DNA of 64,000 bases from assembly GCA_935421135.1 (NCBI GenBank), contig OW285193.1, positions 8,736,496-8,800,495 on the forward strand, written 5' to 3'. A program made the position numbers and the translations under genes. Each line of letters starts with the position of its first letter. The stretch's first letter is position 1. The notes under the pieces were generated by a model, which worked only from the letters and a program-made list of their open reading frames with translations, did not search any database and was not told the origin of the DNA. Positions 14,201 through 26,200 of this stretch are shown in pieces. This DNA is from Bugulina stolonifera. Taxonomy: Eukaryota > Bryozoa > Gymnolaemata > Cheilostomatida > Bugulidae.

Positions 14201-17200
14201 TCATCATATCCTCATTGTGAAACAGTTGAGCAATTTGTGGTAAGTTTTACTGTGGATGATAATATGAATGTTTCATAGCTTTTGGAGGGAAACAAAACAC
14301 GTTTCTTCACAATTAGAAATGTAATGATTTTCTTTTAGCAAATGAAATTTTCCTAAATTTTGCATAGACAAAAATGCATAAATATCATCTCGATGAGTGA
14401 GTTATATATTTGGGGAATAACAGTTATGTACTGTATATTCTTATAGGTGGTGACCTAGTGCTGTGAGGATTGAGGAAGATGTGCATGTAAAATATGTACT
14501 AGATAGGCACTTCCACATGGAACCATGGAACACATAGGTCGTTAACTCACAAGGAAATAACAATTGATGGAAAGTTGTCCTGTTCAAAAAAGCCGACATC
14601 CAACTACAAAACTAGCCCAATGGTAAGTTATCCTGTATGTGTTATACAGTCATGTACTGCAAGGCATGTATAGGGCCTTGATGGGCGCTTTCAAATTTGA
14701 GCATGGAACGAATGTACCCAACGACTATTATTAACGTAATGACACCGTGGTCGACTACCGGCTGATGAGAAGAACAACATATGGCCTGCTTCCCATTAAC
14801 GGACCAATCACTGCGGAGCGAATAAAATAGATAGTATCGACGTAACGTTCACAGAGCAAGATTTGCGTGAATAAAACCTAGATCAGTATATCGAAGGACT
14901 TTCCGTTCACTCTGCTGAGTCATTGATAATGTATGCAAGTGGACATTTTACACGACTAACGGTTTATAAGGAGTTATACTGCAGGTAACTAGTGCGGTCT
15001 AATGTTAAATGCATAACATCATACATACCTGAGCTGTAGGCATTTCCATTGCTAGCTTTAACACAGACCGCTGAGTCGTCACACCCTGTAGTTTTTACAG
15101 GTAAAGTAGCCTTGGAACAGATTCCGACAAAGAATGTGGTCCCAGCATAGGTTGCCTAGCAACAATAACAACAAACTGTACAATTACACATTTTTACACC
15201 TAAGAAGGCAGCCACTGTGATACCAGCGGGGAGGCAGCCACATGATATCTCAATATGGCATGGGTAACTACCACATACACATAGGCCTATGTACATGTAC
15301 CTGTATATGGCTATGGTATCCAGGTATGGGCATAGAAGTAATGTATGGTCCACATAAGCAAGTAATAGCCGGGCTTACAAACATTTACTCAAATCTCAAA
15401 TGATATTCACTAAAAGCTGCGCTTGTGTAAACTAGGCATAGGAATTGAGAGAGGACGACTTCTTAATCATGCGTATTATTCTATACTATTACTACGCTAT
15501 GCTACATTATGCTATACCATACTGTAATGTACAATGTATACATGTATTAGCCTACTATTCTACATGTAGCCTGAACATCAGAGCAAATTAGATATCTCAG
15601 TTTAAAAATGAGGAACAACAGCTACACTCAACACAGATCACCAGAAGGCCAACGTTTAATAATATTTCATGAAGGTGAGATAATCATAAAATTACCCTCA
15701 CAATAATTCCTAGTCCTTTATATTAACAATAAATACATATCTGAGTGCTAACTCAACCTGTATGATCCAATAACACTATGCAGCATTAGATATGTAATAC
15801 GTGTAGATTGTTATATGTACAAACTGAAATAATATCACAATATAATCACAGCAAACTAAAACGGCAAGTGTTAACACAAGTAGTAGCATTGAGCTATTTA
15901 CATAATAAAGATGCCTGACATGAGTAACCATACAAGGTGTATGAAGATTACTATTAGTACATATAATGTATGCATACTATGTAACCATACAATGTACATC
16001 ACTAATAGTACATATCATGTATACCTATTTATACCAGTCATTTAGTGATAATTGTCTACATGTAAAATGTCAATGAAGCAATTAGAGAATTCATCTGACG
16101 GTTGGTTGGGAACAGGAAGTATAAACCTAACAAGTCAAGGGATTGAAATGATGATCCCCCAGTGACTCACATGTATGTAATCTACCAGCAGGAAATACAT
16201 TATCAACATAACCATAGTATGAACTTGTAAATGTATAAACTGTGACTTCTTACATATAGTTACATCAGCACTGTAGGGAACTATTGTACAAATACACTCT
16301 GATATTAGAGATACATGTACTTTACAGCATACACATTCTCATCTTGCAGCTTTCAATTACCTAGTAACATGCCATATGAGCAGTGAACTAAATGTATCTC
16401 TATAATATTTTATTTGACTTTTATTTTGGTAATATTTCAATAAACTATCTAGCTATCATTGGATTTTTATTAAAATGGTAGAGAAATAAAGATTATAAAG
16501 AATGCCTACTCTGCCCCGTTAAACTTCTCATTCACAGTAACACCTTCAAATTATTTTACTTACATTGAATGTTGTCGCTGAAAGTGTAGACAAATCGTAT
16601 TTAATTCCATCTTTAACGATACTGCAAGTTGTACTTGAAGAATCCTACATAATATACATTTATACAATATAATATTAGATTAGAATATTGACATGATTAA
16701 TATATATGAAACAGGCCTGCCCTAACATAGACGAGATTTATCTAAAGGAATATGTTAGTTATGAACAGAATGAAAATATAATTGCAGGTCAAAATATCCA
16801 AATCAACTCTATATCAAGGTCACAATAGGTTGTTTTGTCTCCACATAGTCCATAGTGAATATGACACAAATCTACATGTATAGTTAGATACAAGCATGTT
16901 TAATCAATGATTTCTCTTTCACAAAATTTGATTGGCTAATCAAGAAGAGTTCATGACTTACAGAAGATTTGATTGGACAAGCCTTTGGTGTATCCCACCA
17001 AATCTCATAGTTACAGTTTGCGTCTTCCGACCTCATTCTGGGCTCAGACTCAGTAGTAGCACAGTTGAGAGTTATCTTTGTCTGTCTGGGTGTCTTATTA
17101 CCATGTCCACATTTTTTACCTGCGAGTATATAATTTACTACCTGCATGAATTGTACATAATTATTACTACCTGCAAGTATATAGCTTGCTAGGGCATGTA

Positions 17201-20200
17201 TATATTACTAGCCGCATGTGTATATTACCACCTGCAGGTATATAACCAATTACATTACAAGACTGTATAAAATATTACACTGGTAGTTGGAGGTGAGTGG
17301 TGTTCCATAATAAATAGGCTACTGCAATGATAAAACTAACTGCTCAACAACAAGAGAGTTGTAGAACCCTTAAAAAAGTACATATTATGTTATTAAATTC
17401 AGTTCCAACGACCAACATGATACTTTAGAATGAGACCACCTAACCGACCCTAACCTAACCTACCTAACCTAGCCTAGCCTAACCTACCTAACCTAGCCTT
17501 GCCTAGTCTACCCAAAACCTAACCATTAAATAACATGAATAGATTTATAGCACAGATCTGAGGAGTACCTTATGTATATGAAACTGTAACTATAATAATA
17601 AAACATTGGCCACACTATTAGTGTAGTTCCAGCAAGTAAGCAGTTACAAATACAAAGTGTGTATATAACAAGTTCTGGTTAAACAAACCATTTATATAGT
17701 GGAAGTGGATGTTTCCTGTACTCTCAACAGTAGGATTAGAGGCAGCATAGCCCAAGTTCACTAAGTGTCCGCCAGAAGTACGCTGGCAGGCTGATATAGC
17801 CCCTCCTACAATCATACAGGCAGGTATTATTGTACATATATTATAGCCATTTGAAATGTAGGCTACAAGCCAAGTAAAGAAATGACAACTCCAAAACATA
17901 CAATACCACCAATGGAAAGCCCTGGGGAAACAATGGAAAGTATTTCCTTGTATGAGTACATTTACGATAGCAGAGTAAAGAGGTAGAATAAAATTACTTA
18001 TACTTTACCAGGAATAAAAAATAGCATTTATCCCCTAAAACAAACAACTTCTAAAAGACACATTAACCCTATAAATTCCATTCAGTAACGAACATAGAAA
18101 TATCTATATTGAAGTTATGGCTCCATGACCTTGGAATAAGTTGTGTACTGTTTATTGATGGGATTTCGTCAGACACAACTTTCTTGCTCAATCTGAAATA
18201 CTCCGATATATTGATCTATGTAATCCATATACACGTGTGCTAGAGAGTAATAACTTGTCAATGCGGCCTACAGGAAGTTATGAGTCACGCACCTGGACAG
18301 TCCTTGACCTCGGACAGGTCTTTATCGAGTGTAGAGCATATGGAGAAGTAATAAGTCATTCCATCTGCACTGTTTGCTTTCCAGTTGACACCTTTAAGTC
18401 CACTACAACAAACGAATCAAATGTGCCATTGTTCGTAAATGACAGTTTAAAAATGGAGGTGCACTTAATAAAAGGGCCAACATACTACACATCATAACAG
18501 ACCAGTGTTTACACACGATAAAGCCTTAGCTATTTAGAGTTGTGAGAACAGATACGGATAGCTTACCTGAAATCGTAGGCATTTCCCAGTGAGTCGACTG
18601 GTCTGCAGTCTACAGGTTTAGGTGCACAGGCTAGCGTGGTGTTAACTTCAACCATTATAGAGTCGTCAGCCTTGATTACAACTGGTTCCTCTGCAGTGTG
18701 ATCACACACATACCTCACTCTGGCTGAAGACTGACCGTCCACTGAAACATGTGTGAAATATGGAGTTATCTTATTTTGGCCAGATATATACAAAGAGTAA
18801 ACAACTCTGGTATTAGCTACTGCAGCAACCAGTTCTACTGAATTAAATTGCACTTCTTCGGAACTGAAACAAAACTTTATTACCACCATCTAATTAAACC
18901 TATTAGTGCGACCAATGCTACTACTGCTACTACTACTACTGCTACTACTACTACTGCTACTACTGCTGCTACTACTACTGCTATTACTACTACTACTACT
19001 ACTGCTACTACTACTGCTATTACTACTACTACTATTGCTGCTACTACTACTACTGCTACTACTACTGCTATTACTACTACTACCATTGCTGCTACTACTA
19101 CTGCTACTACTACTACTACTGCTACCACTAATGTTGCAGCTACTTCTACTACTATTATTACACATCATCAATACGACCACTACGGAACATATAACATATA
19201 TGAGATGCACTGGTTTAGTCCCGCATACCTGGTTTGTAAGTAGCCACCACTAAATGATCATTAGTCACAGAAAGCTCTGGTTTAGTCTTGCTAATTACAG
19301 TATCTCCATGACAGAAGGTAGAACCATCTACACACCCGTTCTCCAGAGTTTTACATGGGTTGAACTGTGAATACACAGGGGTGTCAAGCTCATACAAATA
19401 TTCATACAAGATACCAAATCACATGCCGTTAATTGATACAGTAAAAATGTAACTGGATACACAGATCATAGCAACCAAGTCATTTCCTTCAAGAGAATTT
19501 ACAGTGCTAATACATAGTAGGCACATGATATTGTTATTGAGTCAATTGATATTAAACCGCCTATTCCTGGTTTAGTGACCTTAGCCCGGGATTCACACCA
19601 TCAAAAATATTATAAGTGTTAGTGGTATTGTATTATGACAAAACTTCTAGGAAAGGAGTTTTGATCGAAAGCCTACTCCAATAATGAAAATCTTGGCAAT
19701 GATATATTGTGAATACACTCCAACGGATTCACAGGTGTATAACTGACATGCTACCTTATAGCCATCCTTATTTTGATCAGCAGAGAGAGAGTTGAAATCA
19801 TAGGTATATCCTGCGTCCGTGATGGTACAGTTGTTATTATCCGTTTTAGACTGAACACATGCTGCCGGGGTAAACCAGGTGTAGGCATGGTGACAGGTGT
19901 TATCTGCAGACTCTGTGCGTAGTTGAGGACCCACAGACTAGAAACACAAGAAATGATGTACAGTGTATATGATACGTGTTATCAACTGGGATGTATGTGT
20001 ACACTACTACATGTTCTGTATCAACCGTTACACTATATTCACAATTTTATTAATTTCTACCTCTCTAGAGAGATTGCATGCTACATTGAAGAATCTCATC
20101 AATACGCAGCAAGGAGTCACAGCCAGTTATATATGATCAAGTGTGCCCTATATTACACAGGCAAGTAAAAATGGAGCAAATGATATTCTCTGTAAGAAAG

Positions 20201-23200
20201 CGCTAAATAGGGTTATAAATAGAAGAGTAACATGTAACACATAATATATGGTAATAAGACTGCTCAGTATTCGGGAAATATGAAAAAGAGCTCCAACACT
20301 TGCACTGAGTTGTCACATAACGACAATGAAAGCAGGTATGTTTATTACACTGTGACGATGTGTAGCAGCTTCCGCATGCCAAACTTGACACCAGGTACAC
20401 CTACTGTGCAGAGCTGGAGCTGCCGTACAGGTGACATGCAGGACTATCCAATGGCGCAGAGGTAAAAACGGTAAACCAATTATTCCGGGACTAGTGACGC
20501 TCAGCTATAGCCCAGATTCCACGTGATCCGAAATATTGGGTGCAAGTTGATGCTTGATTACAGATATCAGTTCTACTATAAATCCCTGACACAAGTAGAC
20601 CTACCCATTCTATTGGATAGATTGGAGCCAAGTTACCAACCAAACTGAAATTAGGCTCAAATTGAAAATCCTATGCCTAGTATGAACAAAGCTTTAGCCT
20701 TAGCTGCAACTGACCAACCCCTTTACTATCACACGACTACCACCAGCTTCTCACAGTTAACTAACATTTCCGGAAAATACCCAGGAATCCATACAACAAA
20801 TATTACCATGGTAGCACACTAAGACAAACAGACTATGAGACTACAAATGAACAGATAAGCGTAGACACTACAAGGGGTAAAGCTTTCAGTTTAAAGGGAC
20901 CAAAAAACAACCACCATCTTGGTAAGGTGCCATTGTGTGAGGCATTAACATTTACTAAATACGTGATAAGAAATTTTGTATATGTTATAATGTAGCGAAT
21001 CTTCAAAAAATAGGGATTGTCTTCTCTTTATTTTGTAAGTTGTCTGCTTTTACCCCAAACCCCAAAGTATAGGCGTTTCTTATCACATAGTTAGTACATG
21101 TTAATTCCTGAATGTGCAAAGTATACTTACACTGCCTCCCTGGGAAAATATAAAAATATCGAAATCAAAATAAAAGCGTGGCCATAATATTTTACATATA
21201 TTTGCTAGACTGTGAATGTAAAATGTCTTTTATGATTTGCAGCATTTAAACATATAATGTATGTTATATATATGAAAACCTGTAGATACATGTACTATGT
21301 AGGATAGGTATAGCACATGAGTTGTTGTTGGGTGCATTGTCACAGTATTGAGGAGTGACCAGATGGAACAGGCTACTATGCAAACTCATAATGTACTGTA
21401 TACCAATGTTACCAACTTGTATCTAGGTATCACATGTATTTGTATTAGCTTATACATAAACATTGTATCAAAGTTGTGAACAGTGCAATGATGCATTCAT
21501 TAGTTGATATGTTCAAGTGACTCTCTTTAAAGAGCTATTATTATATAACATAAGGGGAAATCAAGTCAAGTCAATGTTGTGAAGCATATAATAGTATGTA
21601 ATAGTAATAATGCACACAGATGATAATCTTCACATTTTCCCTATTTCTGTATTCCTACTGCATTACTATACAACTGAATTACTATATAACACATTTTATA
21701 CTGGAAGTATACATGTATATAAGCTTGTTAGACATAGTCAAACTTTGCACATCTACTTCTAGTTGGAGTGTACATAGCTCTAGCCCTATTATAGATTCTA
21801 TAATCTGTGGGTATAGATTCTATAATCTGTGGGTATAGATTCTATAATCTGTGGGTATAGATTCTATAATATGTGGGTATAGATTCTATAATATGTGGGT
21901 ATAGATTCTATAATATGTGGGTATAGATTTTATAATATGTAGGTATAGATTTTATAATATGTGGGTATAGATTCTATAATATGTGGGTATAGATTCCATA
22001 ATATGTGGGTATGGGTTCTTTAATTTATGGGTATAGGTTCTATAATATGTGGGTATAGGTTCTATAATATGTGGGTACAGATTCTATAATATGTGGGTAT
22101 AGGTTCTATAACATGAAACTTAATCCCATTTGTTACACTTATAGGAGATCATGCCGGTCATATCTTAAACCACACAGTTTTAAATACCATTCACTGACTC
22201 GAATGCTGTATGGAACAACATCAATTTCAAGAAAAAATGACTTTTGTTTACGTACTAGCAGTTTTAGCAATTCACACCCTTTACTTACCTCATCATTGTT
22301 GGAGCAGGCAAAGTAGATAGTAGTACTATGGTTAGTCTGAGAGTTACACACTGAACCGTGATCGTAAGTAAGACTTATCATATTGTCATCTGTAGCAAAC
22401 CTCATGGTGCTCGCCTGTCCATGGTTCTCTACTGATTTATCCTGCAACATACAGTATTATGGTCAGCAGGATCCTGGTGAGGTGATTGGTCATCACCGTG
22501 TGGTCAACCGGCTATCGACGACCAGTGTCCACATAGTAGCCTATGAGTTACTGTACCATTACAAAGGCAATTCTAGCAAGCCACACTAAATGTACCATAA
22601 GTCAATCTGCAGGAAGTTAACTCTATGAATTGTCTACCCACTCAACTATTGACTACATGTAGCAGGAAAGAATTACGAGTTGATAATTCTGACAGATATC
22701 AGGAAAGGCAGAAGGGAGTGGTACACAGTAAATAGTTCACCACTAATACTCAGTTTAGTTTGATGTATGATATAAGGTAGGAAGTGCTCCCCCCACACTA
22801 CTAGCAATTCCATAGCAGGGTGTTTGGGGCCAACTGTGGGCAATCAAGCCTATCTTATTTCCCTAATTGTAAAAAACAAAAGAATCCCCACCAGATTTCC
22901 TAGGCGTGATTTAACTCAGTGAGTACTTGTACTTGTACACACTTACCTTGTCAGTAACCTGTCCTGTCTTCTTCATGCAGACGGCGGCAGAAGGGTCGCA
23001 GCCAGCAATCCCACCGACAGCTCCGCAGACATTAATATATGCTGTTTTATCATCACCAGCTTTTACAGTCCAGCTATTTGAATCTTCAGCCACCGTTAAA
23101 CTGTAACAAATTAATAACGTTTTACTTATATACGAACGACACATCAGTTGGTGTATGAGTAACACATAAATCGCTATCAGAGTATTGCAGAGCTTTCAGA

Positions 23201-26200
23201 GATACTGTTGTTATAATCCACATCCATACAAGGTTTATAGGATAGATAGCATAATATACTATGAAATCCTAAAACATTTGAACAGCCTGTCACCCAGCAT
23301 AATTCCACAAGATCAAAGTGCATGCAACACATACATGTATACCAGTAGCAAGCAAGATGGCAGTAACACTACTACTATAATATAGGAGTATTGCATGTAT
23401 AAAGTATTATAGCAGTTACCTGGAGAAGTCATAGACATTGTTAGGATTTGATGGGTCTGTATATACACACTTCTGTCGTCTATTACAAGCATGGCGAGTG
23501 TGCCAGTCAAATATATAAGTGCAGTCAGTCTCTCCCTGATAATAAGGGTTTCCAAACTCTAGAAAATATATTCACTCTTTCGATGGTATCGCAATATTGT
23601 TATTACATACAGTCAACACCTGTACGCATGTCATCATAATAATTATTATCAACAACATTACAATAAAATTTCTTTTAAACACCAATAACCAAGAGCAGAA
23701 AGAGGGGGCAAGTTTAACATTTGAAATTTAATCTCCAAGTAATTTTCTAAAACAAAACAAAGCACACTTGGTGAGAAATTCCAAACCCCCAGAGTTGTAC
23801 AGATTCAGTGAAATTATTTACAGATCACTGAATCATAGCTAAACTTACCAATGGAAGCGTTACAATGAAAGTTAATGATAGTCTTTCTAGGAACACCAGA
23901 TGTGCACACATCCCCCTTTGAGTATGTCATAGTCAGCGTATCGTCTACGTACCTACAAGGTATTGTGGGTAGCAAGTAATGTAAGTACAGCTTTAGTTAA
24001 GGGGCAAGAGTAGTAGAAAACTCTAAATTAAAAATTATACCTAGAATAATTGTAATAATAATAATATCCGTGGTGCCAAACACAATTTTTTAACGTGGCT
24101 GCCCAATAGCAAAGCTAGTCGAGGGGCCACCACGGCTCCTAGAGCTGGATATTATTATAGTTCGATATGGCACGGAGGGAAAACCTTCTTCGTGATGAAA
24201 ACTTCCAGGTCATTGGCGAGACTCGAACCCACGTTCTTGCAGATAACTTGTGTCATTGCTGCAAGACCAGAGTGACTAGCTCCAGACTACTTTGTTACCA
24301 TCACCTATAGATGTTATGCGATAGTCAATGCTGGCAATGTTGCAATTTTGAGTGCAGAAAGAAGTTGACCTGCAACTAGGCATCCGCAAACTGAGCCACT
24401 GAGAAGGTTCTGTTCATAAATAAACCTGGTTAATAGTAGCTATCAATGTAGCCTGCGAACCTTACTTGAGTTGAGTCTCTGCAGACATGCCAAGGCTACG
24501 ATGAAACCCTGGCCCAGTGGACTTCTTCTGACAGGCTAAAGTATCACCTCTTGCCGCTACATCTGCCTCTTTACCATCCTTGGGTTTAGCCAGTGGGCAG
24601 TCTTTGATAGAACCTCCACACATGGTCATCTCATAGCTGAACTCTGACCCCCCATGGTCAGCAGTGTATATCTTCCCATCTGAATACATAAACAAGGTTT
24701 GGATATAATATGTCGGACATGTAAAACGTGGTTCTAAATTAACAAAAAGCTATGCATGTATGACTTCACTTACTGCGAAATATTTAAATAAGATAGACTT
24801 TTTGACATGATGTAACTGTATTTTACTATAGTACGCAGTGACATCAGAGTATACGGACTGAAGTACTTTACTGCAAGATGATAATAGTAATGTAAAAGAA
24901 GCAAACTATAAAATACTAGAATGACAACATCAATCTATGTACATGTATGTAGAATGACAATGCCAACTGTTGAATTGTGTGCTGAAAACCTGGTTATCAG
25001 TTTGTAGAGTGCTTATTTACAACCATGGTAAATTACTACAGATATGCTCATCTAACAACAAAGCAATAATTATGCAATAATCGAGAACAGGCATGCCAAT
25101 GGAGGAGATAACTTCATACATCTGGTGCACTGAATATGCAAGGGCAACAGGTGCTCCTCTAAATGACATAGGTAACATGTCCCCTTCTAAATGGCACGGA
25201 CAATATGTGCCCTATAAATGACACTTACTTTGATTCAATGCGGACAAATCAAAGTCAACGATGTATTTAGTGTTCTGAAGTTTGCAAGTAGAGTTACTAG
25301 TTAGTTGTTGAGACGGACAAGCCTCCATAGTATACCACTCGATCGTGTGATCACAACCCTCTTTAGCCGACACACTAATTGGTCCAGAGGCCTGTAAAAA
25401 AGGTGGCCAGAAATCACGCATAGATATTTATTTAAGAATTGCAAGAAAATGCAGACCTAGAGAGAAAATAAAAATATATACCAAGCTTTTTGTGCTAACA
25501 GTTTCTCGATGACACCTTAACTATTAAATACAAAAAATATATGGAACATAATAAAATGTAAAGTACAAATGACTCACGAGTGAGATGGACTCAGGGCATC
25601 TAAAATTGATGAGAGCTCCACATCCTGTCCCGTCAGGTTTGGCGTACTTTAGAGCAACGCCATCAGTTGTGCTTTCTAGTTTCGTTTCCTTGGTGACTAT
25701 TGCATAGGGTGTGTTTTGTTTGCAAACAGCTCCTGGGCAGTCTACAAGAGTTACTACCACTACAGACAGACTGTGGAGAGATAATAGGCTAACTGTACAA
25801 TCACCTGCTTTCGAGTGACAACAGGTGATACAGTAATATACAGTATGTATAAAGAAAAGTAGACCTACAGGTGCTATTTCAAATACTATGTAAAGCCGCC
25901 TGCTCTCTCCTACAGGCCTATACAACGATCAAGCTTGTATTAGACCACCCATCGCAGGCTAATTGCATTGTGAAAAACACTAAGTTGTTTAGATTTCTAC
26001 AGCACTGGAAAAATCCAGGCGCCTGCATTGCACAAATTTAGCTGGTGGTTTCAATAGTAACACCAAAATATGTGTCATGGCCAGTTTAATTCAACGGAAA
26101 ATTTAAAATCTAGTGAATCACATGATACCGAATCATTGCAGGACTTGGAAGATGCAGGTACTATGTAGTGCTACATTACATTTGAATAATACAACTGTAT

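Noticed and set aside
18848..19253. Poly-Leu, Thr/Ala, poly-Ser and poly-Val ORFs
   Set aside because: They are frames of the ACT/GCT trinucleotide repeat inside a receptor intron.
20280..20465. Cys-containing open stretch in the receptor intron between exons 12 and 11
   Set aside because: Exons 11 and 12 already join in phase 0 with continuous repeat sequence; no repeat motif is missing and the splice sites are poor.
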